Source: Izhakiella australiensis (GTDB taxonomy: Bacteria > Pseudomonadota > Gammaproteobacteria > Enterobacterales > Enterobacteriaceae). From it: a stretch of 64,000 bases of DNA. The translations under genes were made by a program, and so were the position numbers. The DNA lies in contig NZ_MRUL01000005.1 in NCBI RefSeq assembly GCF_002006995.1, positions 62,001 to 126,000 on the forward strand. Direction: 5' to 3'. The stretch's first letter is position 1, and every line of letters begins with the position of its first letter. Shown in pieces: positions 46,791 to 56,937 of this stretch. Under the pieces are notes generated by a model, which searched no databases, was not told the origin of the DNA, and was given only the letters and a program-made list of their open reading frames with translations.

Positions 46791-47498
46791 TTAACTATGA
46801 ACAATATCCTTCGAAGACTGATTCATAATCAACCTGTCTAACTTTTGCGATTCAAGTATTTTTCCATTTCTGCTTTGTCTCCATAGCCATATTTCATTGC
46901 TACTCAGGGTGCAGTTCGGCCAATCTATCCATGGCATCACATCCACCCCATCTTCATCCTTGTACCGAAAATCAAAACCACAGTGCTGCACCCGAAGACT
47001 ATCTATTTTCCATCTTGCACCATTCGCATACATAAATTGCCGTGAGCATCGTATTGCAGGCAGCATGCACTGTAATCGTTGAAGCCAGCGGTACAACTCT
47101 TTCTTATATTTCTCTTGTTCTCCCCTCTCCGCTAATAATGCTAAAATTCGCATCATAAAAAACGGTAGCGTTTCATTTTGAATATGCTGGAGAAGGCGAA
47201 TGGTGCTCTCTTTCTTAATCAGTACATATAATGCAGCTGGCTGGCTTTCCGTTGTCTGCCACGCAGGCAGAAAAGCACCAACCATAAAGTGTCGCTGACT
47301 GATAGCATATGCAGGAGAAACAAAGCACCAGGGATAGCTATCCGAGAAAGGTACTAACGATGGCTGCATATGACGAGATACATACTGCAACCAGCTGCAA
47401 AATTGTTGGTTAACAGAACGATAAAAAGCCAGCCGGGGAGTAATCTCCATCTTTGCTGGTATAAAAGTTCTTATATGTGGGATAGTAAAATTAAACAT
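46791..47498 (-). CDS. T6SS-associated protein, TagF-like (uncertain)
   Basis: A 235-residue protein between tssM and vgrG. It begins MFNFTIPHIRTFIPAKMEI. FYRSVNQQFCSWLQYVSRHM and PWCFVSPAYAISQRHFMVGA resemble the N-terminal pattern of TagF proteins, in which a Trp-rich segment precedes WxFVLSPG-like and VGRYFPL-like stretches. The GDF signature is missing, so the match is partial. In other systems TagF is a post-translational inhibitor of T6SS assembly. An alternative is a lineage-specific T6SS protein. Its gap to tssM is 17 bases. Confidence 0.45.
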   Translation of the reverse strand: MFNFTIPHIRTFIPAKMEITPRLAFYRSVNQQFCSWLQYVSRHMQPSLVPFSDSYPWCFVSPAYAISQRHFMVGAFLPAWQTTESQPAALYVLIKKESTIRLLQHIQNETLPFFMMRILALLAERGEQEKYKKELYRWLQRLQCMLPAIRCSRQFMYANGARWKIDSLRVQHCGFDFRYKDEDGVDVMPWIDWPNCTLSSNEIWLWRQSRNGKILESQKLDRLIMNQSSKDIVHS

Positions 47499-47515
47499 AA
47501 TATTTATCCCTCTGA

Positions 47516-50500
47516 CTAACTGCCAGGGCAGTGGAAGCTACGCAATAGCTCGCCTGGCAATTGAGCTGATTCATTCAGTCCATCAATCTGAATATCGACG
47601 CGACCTGGACCAATCTTCCAGCTTAAAAGCAGGCTGCCATCGTCCTGTTGATTAACGCTTTCTGCTGCCTCCAGCCAGCGCAGTAATGCCCATGGTCCCC
47701 GATAAATTAGATTACCAGACACAGCTGAACCACGCGCTGAATCATTAGCGCGTTCCTGCTGGCTCTTATCACCAAGCCAGCGTAATGCATCCCAACGATC
47801 TTTTGATTTCCTGCTTGTAACCGGTACTGAATCGGCATGCTGACTTTGAGCAACCATAGTAATGATGGTGCCCTTTTTATTTCCCGGCCAGGTGAAATAA
47901 TGTGTTGTCAGCGGGCCATGCGCATAATTGAAATTTTCACCATCCATATTCATATTGAACTGCGTGATGGAAGGGGATATATAGCGAATTGAGGCAGAAA
48001 AATTGAGCGCTAATCTTTTTCCTTCATTGCCTGTAAGGAATGTACTGCGAATGCTGTCAACTTTTTCAAAAAAAGCAAGTCCCTTACTGTCCGTCGTTCC
48101 TTTAAAACGCCAGGGATAACTAGAAGTATCCACTTTGCCTGCCAGATGGTCTCTGAACCACGAATCAACAACACCACCGGACGAGAAAAATCGTTCGAAA
48201 TCGGCCAGGCGAACATTACGTTTACTATTCGCAAAAGGATAGCGCCCCTCCAGAAGGTCACGACATACGGCTCCCGGCCCTTTATCGATTGATGCAACGC
48301 TCAGCTGAATAGCGCTACTTTTAATTTTGGCATTGGAGCGGGTAAGTAACGGAGAAACAATATTTCTTATCGGATCTGGCCAGGTTCTTGACTCCGCAAT
48401 CAGCTGGCTACTTGCTTCGCTCGTCGGCGGTATATCACCATTTTTCAATTCATCGTTATAAATAACAAGACGGGTATACTGTTCGTTTAACATGCTCATT
48501 AGTCGGGTAAGGGCCGTCCCGGATGAGGATTGAGCGGCATCGCCTCTTCCGCCAGCTTGTCCCGGACCTTTAACAAAGAAACGAAGCGCACTAAACTTAG
48601 CATCAACGTTCTCCCTGATCAGTAGCTGCTCTTTTTCACTTATTTTTTTGCTAATCTTTTTGGCCTGATCCACTATCCGCCCATGGTTCATCTTTAAATT
48701 TATATTTTCGGAAATTTCATTTTCATCCGGCGCCAAAGTGGTTTCATATACGACATTATTTAGCAAGGCCACCAGAGGAGAATGGCCGGTAGACAGAGTG
48801 CGAAGTAAGGCTATGTTTAATGGCATGTCAGGAGCATTATTAGTTACATAGCTAAAAGTGCTCAACCGAATACTTGCCAGAAAAGACTGCCAGTAATTTG
48901 TGTATTCTTGTAAATACAGTTTCATAATTTCTGCTCGTTGAGCGAAAGGATTATGCATTTTAGCTTGCCGACCGCTTATCCAGTCATCTTCACGATGCAG
49001 CGTTACCAAATCGGTTAAGAATTTTTTTTTAACCAGATGATTCCAGGCTGAGCGCGTGTAAATACCCGGAATGCCCTGTTGCTGCATTGGGCTGCCTGCC
49101 AACGTAAAAATCTGTTGGCTATCCTCACCGGTCACCCTGGCGATAGTGATATTTTCAGGTAACTCAGCCATCATTTCACGCTTTAGCTGTTGCCATATAC
49201 GCATCGTTGACGACGTTTGATTTAATAATGAGCGAGCCAATTTTATCAGCTCAGCATCTGGTTTTTTTGCATAACGCTTCCATTGTGCATTGCTGAAAAG
49301 ATCATTCAAATGTGATAAAAACTGCTCACGGTTCTTATAAGACTGAATTAAACCGCTCTCATCCCACTGCTCAGCAATCGCCTTTATCATCCAGGCGGTA
49401 TTTTCCCGTCCCTGCGCTGTAAGCATCAAATAAAGCTTTAAACTTTCCCATGTCTTATTTTCATCACCATTTTGTATTGCATCGCTCAATGCTTTCTCAC
49501 TTTCGGCTTCAATTTGAGCCAGCAGATAGTGCTGCAAAAAGTAATGATATAACTTATCAGCGCCAAAAAATATTTGGCTTCCGGTATAAAGACCATAGCG
49601 CCAGCTAAATTCAGGATTATTAATATCAAGATGTTCATATGATGACAGCAACTGAGTTTTATCCAGTAAACCTGCCAACAACTTCTCACCTGGATGCTTA
49701 ATGTAATAAGTAACCTGTCCATCAAGGCTGTCGACTCTATCCCCTATCGTATTAATATAACCCCGATTAAGTTGATAGCTCGTAGCAAGACCGGACAATA
49801 AATATAAGATACCGCCCCAGATAAAAATATGCCCCATGATATTTTTAAGCATAAACTTAGACTGCAAAGGCACACTGTATCCGGCTAACCCCTGGTCTTT
49901 AACGACAACATCCCTAAACAAACTATTTAAAAAATAACTTTTCCCCCAAAAAGAATGGCTTAGCAGTCCTTCTTCATCTTTTTTATCAGACAGCGATGAG
50001 GGTGTTGCCGGTGTATCGTTCTCAATCAGGTTATTCCATTTTCTTAATAAGGTACTATTATTAAGCAGCCTGACAAAACCTGCCTGACAACTACTGACAA
50101 AGTAGACACCTCTGAGAGTGGAATTAAACTGAGTATCATCATAGCGAGACGCGATAAAAATATTCTTCACCACTTCAATAACCCTCTGCGCCAGCAGATG
50201 GAAATCCTGAGGAAAGGCATACATATTTTTTCGATCGTTTACGTCATATTCCTCCTGCTGACGCAGGTACATCACCCTGCTGAGTCGCTCCGCTAATAAG
50301 GAGAACTCATGGCCAAGCCTATCTTTCAATTCATCAGTCGTTATGATCTTCCCTTGTTGCCAGGGCAGCGTCACTCCCCATATCTGCTCACGCTCGGCGG
50401 CTGTCAGGTTACGAAAATACTCTTCAAATCCGGTTAATAGATCTAACTTAGTAATCGTCAGGTAAACAGGAAAGTGCTCACCCGTTTGCTGACGCAACTC

Positions 50501-51415
50501 GTAAAGTCTGGCGCGCAAAGTTGCCGCTACGGACAGCAATTCTGACGTAGTTCTGTGTAAAATATCGGTTGCAGAAAGAGCCAATAACACACCGCTTACA
50601 TTGCATTCTAACTGATTTTTCTTGAGCGCCTGCACCAGATAATCCCATTCTTGCTGGGAACCCCCCTCATCACTGGTATATCTGCCAGCGGTATCAAGGA
50701 AAATAGCGTCATTGGTGAACAAACATTCACAGCTTTCAGTTGGCGGATTTTCTTTATCTTTGCGATTCAATTGTTCTGGTAAAGGAAGCTCCTGCCCGGA
50801 AGAGAACAACATGGTTGTTTTTCCGGCACCCGCTGTCCCCATGACCAGAAACCAGGGCAATCTCTGACGCGTATTAATAAACAAAAAACGCTGCCATAAG
50901 GGCGTAGTTCGATGGATACGCTGCATATAGCGAATCCCCTGTTTGATAATGTTACCAATCACTTTCTGTTCATTAACAGATTGCTTTTCCTGCGGCTTGC
51001 TTTTTATAAACCTGTCAAGCAGTGCAGGGTTTATTGTCATTGCCCGTAAAAGACACCATAGCGAATATAATAATGTCAGCGTCAGAATAGCGATCAGGAT
51101 AGCCAGACGAACGCCTACATCCTTCAATGGATAACTACTTCCGGTTACCAGATAAGGTCCAATAATCCAAACAGAGACACTGATAAGCAGAGCAATAGAA
51201 ATAAATAATGGCAGATGGAACCAGCAGAAAAGGAATAACAAGAAAAGCGAAAATAAAAGTATAATCCGGCTATCCACCGGCTCTAGCGGACGCACATCAC
51301 CAACGCCCAACAACGGGCCTAAAAACCAGATAGCTGCGCCAAGCAAGCAAAAAAAAGCGATTAATAAAAACTGCTTTAGTCCCTGCCCGCTGAATAACCT
51401 ATTAAATACTGACAT
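47516..51415 (-). CDS. tssM: T6SS inner-membrane protein TssM (IcmF)
   Basis: A 1299-residue IcmF-family protein, a core part of the membrane complex with TssJ and TssL. Several N-terminal spans occur in residues 15-130. The cytosolic NTPase-like region has Walker A GTAGAGKTT at about 193-201, with FLDTAGRYTSDEGG downstream. A further membrane span is near 540, and the long periplasmic part follows. I use the ATG at 51413-51415, 10 bases after tssL; an upstream frame to 51475 would overlap it. The C-terminus IDGLNESAQLPGELLRSF is the beta domain that contacts TssJ. Confidence 0.93.
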   Translation of the reverse strand: MSVFNRLFSGQGLKQFLLIAFFCLLGAAIWFLGPLLGVGDVRPLEPVDSRIILLFSLFLLFLFCWFHLPLFISIALLISVSVWIIGPYLVTGSSYPLKDVGVRLAILIAILTLTLLYSLWCLLRAMTINPALLDRFIKSKPQEKQSVNEQKVIGNIIKQGIRYMQRIHRTTPLWQRFLFINTRQRLPWFLVMGTAGAGKTTMLFSSGQELPLPEQLNRKDKENPPTESCECLFTNDAIFLDTAGRYTSDEGGSQQEWDYLVQALKKNQLECNVSGVLLALSATDILHRTTSELLSVAATLRARLYELRQQTGEHFPVYLTITKLDLLTGFEEYFRNLTAAEREQIWGVTLPWQQGKIITTDELKDRLGHEFSLLAERLSRVMYLRQQEEYDVNDRKNMYAFPQDFHLLAQRVIEVVKNIFIASRYDDTQFNSTLRGVYFVSSCQAGFVRLLNNSTLLRKWNNLIENDTPATPSSLSDKKDEEGLLSHSFWGKSYFLNSLFRDVVVKDQGLAGYSVPLQSKFMLKNIMGHIFIWGGILYLLSGLATSYQLNRGYINTIGDRVDSLDGQVTYYIKHPGEKLLAGLLDKTQLLSSYEHLDINNPEFSWRYGLYTGSQIFFGADKLYHYFLQHYLLAQIEAESEKALSDAIQNGDENKTWESLKLYLMLTAQGRENTAWMIKAIAEQWDESGLIQSYKNREQFLSHLNDLFSNAQWKRYAKKPDAELIKLARSLLNQTSSTMRIWQQLKREMMAELPENITIARVTGEDSQQIFTLAGSPMQQQGIPGIYTRSAWNHLVKKKFLTDLVTLHREDDWISGRQAKMHNPFAQRAEIMKLYLQEYTNYWQSFLASIRLSTFSYVTNNAPDMPLNIALLRTLSTGHSPLVALLNNVVYETTLAPDENEISENINLKMNHGRIVDQAKKISKKISEKEQLLIRENVDAKFSALRFFVKGPGQAGGRGDAAQSSSGTALTRLMSMLNEQYTRLVIYNDELKNGDIPPTSEASSQLIAESRTWPDPIRNIVSPLLTRSNAKIKSSAIQLSVASIDKGPGAVCRDLLEGRYPFANSKRNVRLADFERFFSSGGVVDSWFRDHLAGKVDTSSYPWRFKGTTDSKGLAFFEKVDSIRSTFLTGNEGKRLALNFSASIRYISPSITQFNMNMDGENFNYAHGPLTTHYFTWPGNKKGTIITMVAQSQHADSVPVTSRKSKDRWDALRWLGDKSQQERANDSARGSAVSGNLIYRGPWALLRWLEAAESVNQQDDGSLLLSWKIGPGRVDIQIDGLNESAQLPGELLRSFHCPGS

Positions 51416-51425
51416 GACTAATCCA

Positions 51426-52802
51426 TTAGTAATTAACAAATATTTCCACACGTCGGTTTTGTGCCCGACCTTCAACCGTTTTATTGCTGGCTAACGGGTC
51501 ACGTTCTCCATGCCCTTCGAACCGTATATTGCTGGCCGGTATTCCTGACTGTTTCAGAAAAAGAGCAATATTGGCCGCACGTTTTTCCGATAGCACCTGA
51601 TTATCAGGAAAGCCCGGCTTATTTATCGGCATTGAATCTGTATATCCCACAACCAACGCTTTCCCTTTAACACGTCGTATTTCATCGGCCACGCGCTGCA
51701 AGACAGGGCGCATGCGAGGTAAAACCGAGTCACCACCGACAGCAAACATTGTGTCTCCCTGAAACGTCACCGTGCTCTGTTTATCCGTTTCCACGACCTT
51801 CACGAGTTTCCGGGCGATCTCATTTCTTAGCAAAACAGCAAGGCGTAATCGCACCGGTGGCGCAACCTGAGCGACCGGAAGCCTTTTCAGGCTCTGCATA
51901 TGGTGTTGTAAACGTAATTCCGGTTGCATGAGAAAATACTTGAGAGCAATGAAGCTCCCGGCAAGTAGTATGCCGGCGAATAACCATGACACGCGCAGAG
52001 GAACATAAAAACGCCGGCGCTGTTTCCCGGTTCTTAGCGGCAACCCGTGGGAAGACAGCTGATCCGGTACACTGTCTCTCATACTTTGTAGCAGCGTTAA
52101 CAACCGCTGCCGAATACGGGTCAGCTGCCGTTCACCGTTTTCAATGATGCTATAGCGGCCTTCAAAACCCAGTCCCAGAATCCGCAGTAATATTTCCAGA
52201 ACATCACCGTATTCCCGTGGATTCATTGACAGCCGGCCTACGAGCAAAAAGAATTTATTGCCGCCGTCGTTATCGCCCTCAAAATGATTAAGAAGATTAC
52301 TTTGCGACCAACCTGATTCAACGCCCCAGGGCCGACCGTGGGCGGCCTCATCTAACGAAGTACACAGGCAATAGCGGACGATGGCCATTTTTTTCCACGA
52401 AATATCCGCTTCATCACAGACAACGCTAAACAGCGAAACCTCATTCTTCAACGCTTGCTTTAGCAGCCATACCTGCTCTTTACTTTTGATGACTTCAGGC
52501 ATTTCGCTCAGGGCGCGTAGCAGCGGTTGCGCCGCTTCCAGTAACGGCGTCGCAGATGCGGTCACCATTGCGACCCGTTGCTGTACGCTGGCAGTGCGCA
52601 ATTGGCTGACATCGTACAGTGAAGATAGCTGCGCCCGATCGGCCTCGCTGCCCCTTCTGCTATTACCTGGTTCAGCAAAATTAAAAGGATCGCCATGGTC
52701 GAGTAAAAAGTCTCCCTGCGATTGCGAACCGGCTTCACTCAGGGTGCCAGACGAAAAAGCAGCTAACTCATCGACCAGATTAGGTTCATTACTCACGGCC
52801 AT
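51426..52802 (-). CDS. tssL: T6SS protein TssL with a C-terminal OmpA-like peptidoglycan-binding domain
   Basis: A 458-residue TssL. The cytosolic N-terminal domain has AIVRYCLCTSLDEAAHGRPW. A single span near 271-293 follows (VSWLFAGILLAGSFIALKYF). The periplasmic OmpA/Pal-like domain carries VVGYTDSMPINKPGFPDNQ, LSEKRAANIALFLK and GHGERDPLASNKTVEGRAQN, which bind peptidoglycan. Fused domains of this type anchor the T6SS complex to the cell wall; some systems use TagL instead. Its ATG overlaps the tssK stop by one base (TAATG). Confidence 0.93.
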   Translation of the reverse strand: MAVSNEPNLVDELAAFSSGTLSEAGSQSQGDFLLDHGDPFNFAEPGNSRRGSEADRAQLSSLYDVSQLRTASVQQRVAMVTASATPLLEAAQPLLRALSEMPEVIKSKEQVWLLKQALKNEVSLFSVVCDEADISWKKMAIVRYCLCTSLDEAAHGRPWGVESGWSQSNLLNHFEGDNDGGNKFFLLVGRLSMNPREYGDVLEILLRILGLGFEGRYSIIENGERQLTRIRQRLLTLLQSMRDSVPDQLSSHGLPLRTGKQRRRFYVPLRVSWLFAGILLAGSFIALKYFLMQPELRLQHHMQSLKRLPVAQVAPPVRLRLAVLLRNEIARKLVKVVETDKQSTVTFQGDTMFAVGGDSVLPRMRPVLQRVADEIRRVKGKALVVGYTDSMPINKPGFPDNQVLSEKRAANIALFLKQSGIPASNIRFEGHGERDPLASNKTVEGRAQNRRVEIFVNY

Positions 52803-54148
52803 TAATCCCTGATTCCCCAGAGTTCCATTTTCAATCCGGGAAAATCACCGGCGACATGTATCGCAATTGCACCTGTACTGGAAACTTTATCCCAGAAAGG
52901 CCCGGCTTTATTGAGTTCAAAATAGACATAACCCGAACTGTAGGGGATCTGTCGAGGGGGAACCGGCAACATACTGATCTCAAGGCCTGGTAAATGCGAG
53001 CGCACCAACTCACGCAGCTGTTGCGGCGCGCTGATTTTCGCCTGAGCTGCATATTGATGCTGTAATACATCCATTGGTATTTGCGCAGAAACCGCCAGAA
53101 CCAGATTAGAAAAACCGCGTAATTCTGCCGGGAGTAAGGTTGCTGACCATACGCCATTGCCACGGGATTCAAGCGTAATTAACTGACCCGCTCGCACTAA
53201 AATCTGATTTAACAGCTCATGCACCTCGTCAACCAGCGGGCGGATTGATGCGTACAAATGGGCGTGTTCATAACCAGGCGCTTGTCGGGGGCGACGGGTT
53301 TTCACTTTTATAAACGTTGATAGCTCACCGGCAAATTTGGCCAGTTCCTGATAAAACGCGATCGGGGGAAGTTCGGGGATATGGCGGAAGTGATCAAATA
53401 TCGGCTCGTACTTGTTAAAGATCTGCAACAGTAAGTAATCGACTATCTCCGCACTGGCACTGGCTTTTCCATCGCTGTTCGATAGCCGCTGGGCCAGCAT
53501 ATCGGCACGCATTTTAACCAGGCCATTCAGATGAATAAGCCATTCGCTTAACAGACCGTTTGCAGCATAACCAGTGATTGGCGGAATATAATCATCGGTA
53601 TGTAGTAATACGCTACCATCAGGTTGGATCGCACGAACCCGGGTTAATGGCAACCCAATCCAGGATTCGGTCATTTCCCCCTCAGAAACCAGCCGTAAAC
53701 GCAGCTGTGCCAGCTGTACCGGTTTGGGCCCCTGTCTGATAGCATTCGTATCGTTTAATTCTTCTTCTTCAGCGCTGAAACGGGCCAGCGAACCTATATC
53801 GTTCTCGTCGAAAATGGTTTCGTCACTGTTATCCAGGCGTAGCGGAACCGCCAGATAAATGAGTTTGCCTAAATGCTCAGGCAGAATAGTTAGCGGGTCC
53901 GGTAAAGCGGCGTGTCCGGGAATATCAAACGGAGTACCATCAGGTAAGACCCCGGATCCGGAGCGTAAAACCAGCTTACCGTATGCCAGCGCTTCACGAT
54001 CGACCTCATACTGTGAGAACCCCCAAAAAAAAGGCGTGATGGTCGCCGCTCGCTTATGGGCAAAATATTCATGGTAGCGTTCTTGTTGCTGAAAAAGTTG
54101 TGGACGCAGAAACAGTCCTTCACTCCAGACGACCTTATTAGTTCTCAT
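52802..54148 (-). CDS. tssK: T6SS baseplate protein TssK
   Basis: A 448-residue TssK, starting MRTNKVVWSEGLFLRPQLF, with the typical QQQERYHEYF. The shoulder domain has ALPDPLTILPEHLG and VRAIQPDGSVLLHTDDYIP. The neck helix bundle follows, and the C-terminal head ends in WGIRD. TssK links the baseplate to the membrane complex. The ATG at 54148 is preferred over the TTG at 54154. It is separated from tssJ by seven bases. Confidence 0.94.
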   Translation of the reverse strand: MRTNKVVWSEGLFLRPQLFQQQERYHEYFAHKRAATITPFFWGFSQYEVDREALAYGKLVLRSGSGVLPDGTPFDIPGHAALPDPLTILPEHLGKLIYLAVPLRLDNSDETIFDENDIGSLARFSAEEEELNDTNAIRQGPKPVQLAQLRLRLVSEGEMTESWIGLPLTRVRAIQPDGSVLLHTDDYIPPITGYAANGLLSEWLIHLNGLVKMRADMLAQRLSNSDGKASASAEIVDYLLLQIFNKYEPIFDHFRHIPELPPIAFYQELAKFAGELSTFIKVKTRRPRQAPGYEHAHLYASIRPLVDEVHELLNQILVRAGQLITLESRGNGVWSATLLPAELRGFSNLVLAVSAQIPMDVLQHQYAAQAKISAPQQLRELVRSHLPGLEISMLPVPPRQIPYSSGYVYFELNKAGPFWDKVSSTGAIAIHVAGDFPGLKMELWGIRD

Positions 54149-54155
54149 AGTCAAG

Positions 54156-54713
54156 TCACTTTTTTATCGAAGTTGTCAAATATTCCAGATGAACGGTGAC
54201 CTCCGGCTGCCAATTTTCCCCGGCAGGCCAAAATACCTGGTACCAGGGTTCTTTTGGCTTTCCGGGTATTGGATAAACCACCCTCCACACAGAATGTGTG
54301 ATATCGCGATACTCCGTTATTATTCCCAAATTTTTATTTTCTTTGTTAAAAGGCAGCTTAATTCTCATCTCTTCAGCGGGAGATATGATAAAGCTACCCA
54401 TTTTCTCTACTCGGGAGATACGGTCCTTATCACTACGATCTTCAAGGTTGTAAATATCGCTGGCAAAAAAATAATCATTTTCTGTCAACTGATAAAATAC
54501 CACTCTGACAGGACTGGCGTTACCATATTTATCTGGGTTTATGTTACTGGCAGCCTGTAATGTTATTATTATTTCTTTAATTTCATTTTCTTTTTCAGAT
54601 TCAGTGCTCGCAGAAGAGCAGGAAAGAAGCATAAGACAAAATAAAATTGTCAGTACTTTCCTCCAATCACCATGGTTAAATACATTAACTATATGATTTT
54701 TTCTTGCACTCAT
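54156..54713 (-). CDS. tssJ: T6SS outer-membrane lipoprotein TssJ
   Basis: A 185-residue lipoprotein with a long positively charged n-region (MSARKNHIVNVFNHGDWRK) before LTILFCLMLLSCSSAS; the Cys is near 32. The mature beta-sandwich has EIIITLQAASNINPDKYGNA and SPVRVVFYQLTENDYFFASD, the typical TssJ start, and ends EVTVHLEYLTTSIK. TssJ recruits TssM to the outer membrane. A possible internal start after GGAGG (within GDWRK) cannot be resolved. The n-region is longer than usual. Confidence 0.88.
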   Translation of the reverse strand: MSARKNHIVNVFNHGDWRKVLTILFCLMLLSCSSASTESEKENEIKEIIITLQAASNINPDKYGNASPVRVVFYQLTENDYFFASDIYNLEDRSDKDRISRVEKMGSFIISPAEEMRIKLPFNKENKNLGIITEYRDITHSVWRVVYPIPGKPKEPWYQVFWPAGENWQPEVTVHLEYLTTSIKK

Positions 54714-54747
54714 TTAGCTTACCGTTCTTCACCGCTATAAGCATAAA

Positions 54748-54769
54748 CCCTGCGGCTAAAGCCGCAGGG
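54748..54769 (-). terminator. Strong hairpin between hcp and tssJ
   Basis: A perfect 9-bp stem (CCCTGCGGC / GCCGCAGGG, four-base loop) lies 13 bases past the hcp stop, followed on the minus strand by TTTATG. It could partly terminate transcription, or protect a short hcp mRNA, giving the high Hcp level that T6SS needs. Confidence 0.75.
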
Positions 54770-54782
54770 ATAAACCACAAAA

Positions 54783-55268
54783 TTAGGAGTTCAGGTTCGC
54801 CTTAACATCATAGCTGGCGGAAATAGTGCCAGACTTATGGCCCTCGGCATTTTGCATAACGTAATCCTGCGTCATCTTCGTAAATGAGAAGCGCACGTTT
54901 TCACGCGGACGGGTCTCATCTTCAATAGAACCAAGCATTTCAACATGCGTGATAATGACGTCAGTAAATTTAATGCTCAGGTATTCCAGTGGATTACCAC
55001 CGGCCTTACGAATGACGAACTTAATATTCTTAATATGTTTACCGGACAAACAGTAGTTCAGAAGATTAGGGCTGGCCTTATCGGTATAATGTTCAAAGCA
55101 GAAATCAGAAACTGATGCTTTACCAGACCCGCCGCCAGAACCACTATGCATATTAGAATGCTGTGAAACATCCCATTTCCAGGCAAGAACCTGAATCTCA
55201 TCTTTATGTGTGGAATCTAACGACTCGCCGTCAATCCCATCAATTTTAATAAACATATCTTGAGCCAT
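54783..55268 (-). CDS. hcp: T6SS tube protein Hcp (TssD)
   Basis: A 161-residue Hcp starting MAQDMFIKIDGIDGESLDST. It has VLAWKWDVSQHSNMHSGSGG and VSDFCFEHYTDKASPNLLNY, ITHVEMLGSIEDETRPRENV and a C-terminal SGTISASYDVKANLNS. Six copies form the inner-tube rings that carry effectors. AGAGGATATT precedes the ATG. It lies in its own 143-base/69-base gapped segment between tssC and tssJ, flanked by hairpins on both sides, which suggests separate expression. Confidence 0.95.
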   Translation of the reverse strand: MAQDMFIKIDGIDGESLDSTHKDEIQVLAWKWDVSQHSNMHSGSGGGSGKASVSDFCFEHYTDKASPNLLNYCLSGKHIKNIKFVIRKAGGNPLEYLSIKFTDVIITHVEMLGSIEDETRPRENVRFSFTKMTQDYVMQNAEGHKSGTISASYDVKANLNS

Positions 55269-55325
55269 AATATCCTCTTCTATGACGTTGATTAATATTC
55301 CCTAACACGACGTTTTGGGTGATAT

Positions 55326-55355
55326 AAGTTCTTATCCTTATAAAAATAAGAACTT
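55326..55355 (-). terminator. Hairpin in the tssC-hcp intergenic region
   Basis: AAGTTCTTAT and ATAAGAACTT form a perfect 10-bp AT-rich stem with a ten-base loop in the 143-base gap after tssC. It may partly terminate the tssBC transcript or process the mRNA ahead of hcp. It is weak for a terminator on the minus strand (no T-run). Confidence 0.4.
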
Positions 55356-55411
55356 TATTTTTCCTTTCAGAAAAATTTTTTATATAAAATCAGTATGTTA
55401 AATATATAAAA

Positions 55412-56923
55412 TCATGCCACATCTTTAAGAGACGGGAGTTTTGCTACCATACGCAATGAAACGGTTAAACCCTCCAGCTGAAAATGCGGACGCAGGAAAA
55501 ATTTTGCCTGATAATATCCAGGATTACCCTCCACATCCTCCACAATAACCTCTGCTGCGGCCAAAGGTCGGCGGGCCTTATTCTCCATTGTCGAGTTAGC
55601 TGGATCGCCATCAACATAGTTCATAATCCAGTCGTTCAGCCAACGCTGCATTTCATCACGCTCTTTAAAGGAACCAATTTTATCGCGCACAATACATTTC
55701 AGATAATGAGCAAAACGCGAGCAGGCAAAAAGATAGGGTAGCCGCGTAGACAGATTAGCGTTCGCTGTCGCATCGGGGTCGTAATATTCTGCTGGTTTTT
55801 GCAGAGACTGGGCGCCAATAAACGCGGCATAATCGGTATTTTTTCTATGAACTAATGGAATAAATCCATTTTTGGCTAATTCCGCCTCACGACGATCTGA
55901 AATAGCAATTTCAGTGGGACATTTCATATCCACGCCGCCATCATCAGTGGGGAAGGTATGGCAGGGAAGTCCCTCAACAACACCGCCACTTTCAACACCG
56001 CGAATCAGGGTACACCAGCCATGCTCTTTAAAAGAACGATTGATGTTTACAGCCATCGCATAGGCGGCATTCGCCCAGACATATTTACTATGATCGGCAC
56101 CATCGGTAGTTTCTTCAAAATGAAAAGCATCAACCGGGTTAGTACGAATACCGTAAGGCACACGTGCCAGGAAACGTGGCATGGCCAGGCCGATGTAGCG
56201 TGAGTCTTCTGACTGACGCAGTGAGCTCCAGGCGGCGTACTCGAGATTTTGCGTGAAAATTTTCGTTAAATCGCGCGGGTTTGACAGTTCCTGCCATGAA
56301 TCCATCTGTAACACTGTTGGTGACGCACCAGCAATAAAAGGGACATGAGCCGAAGCTGCTACTTTCGCCACCGATGTCAGCAGATCGACGTCCGGGGCTG
56401 AATGGTCAAAGAAATAGTCCGCAACAAGGCAGCCATAGGGTTCGCCACCGAGCTGACCGTACTCTTCTTCATAAATCTTTTTAAAGAGAGGACTTTGATC
56501 CCAGGCCACCCCTTTATAGCGCTTCATGCTACGACGCAGATCATCCTTTGAAATATCCATAAAACGCAGCTTGAGCTTTTCATCGGTTTCAGTATTAAAG
56601 ACCAGATGATGCAAACCACGCCATGCACTCTCCAGTGACTGGAATTCCTTGTGATGGAGTATCAGGTTAATCTGCTCAGAAAGTTTACGATCTATCTCTT
56701 CAATAATTGAGGCAATACTTTTATATGCGTCATCGGAAATGGTTACACTATTAACCAGGGCTTGTTCCGCTAACGTTTTAACGGCACCTTCGACGGCTGC
56801 TTTAGTTTGCTCTGACTTTGCTTTGAACTCCTTACTAAGTAATGAGTTAAATGCGTCGAAATTTGATGCTGATTTTTCCATTACTGGAGCATTCTGCACT
56901 GCTGAATTTTTTGATGATGACAT
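55412..56923 (-). CDS. tssC: T6SS contractile sheath large subunit TssC
   Basis: A 503-residue VipB-type sheath protein. It has LILHHKEFQSLESAWRGLHH, FMDISKDDLRRSMKRYKGVA, EYGQLGGEPYGCLVADYFF, YIGLAMPRFLARVPYG and the C-terminal PGYYQAKFFLRPHFQLEGLT. With TssB it builds the contractile sheath, which ClpV disassembles. It follows tssB by 14 bases. Confidence 0.96.
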   Translation of the reverse strand: MSSSKNSAVQNAPVMEKSASNFDAFNSLLSKEFKAKSEQTKAAVEGAVKTLAEQALVNSVTISDDAYKSIASIIEEIDRKLSEQINLILHHKEFQSLESAWRGLHHLVFNTETDEKLKLRFMDISKDDLRRSMKRYKGVAWDQSPLFKKIYEEEYGQLGGEPYGCLVADYFFDHSAPDVDLLTSVAKVAASAHVPFIAGASPTVLQMDSWQELSNPRDLTKIFTQNLEYAAWSSLRQSEDSRYIGLAMPRFLARVPYGIRTNPVDAFHFEETTDGADHSKYVWANAAYAMAVNINRSFKEHGWCTLIRGVESGGVVEGLPCHTFPTDDGGVDMKCPTEIAISDRREAELAKNGFIPLVHRKNTDYAAFIGAQSLQKPAEYYDPDATANANLSTRLPYLFACSRFAHYLKCIVRDKIGSFKERDEMQRWLNDWIMNYVDGDPANSTMENKARRPLAAAEVIVEDVEGNPGYYQAKFFLRPHFQLEGLTVSLRMVAKLPSLKDVA

Positions 56924-56937
56924 AATTCCCTCTACTC

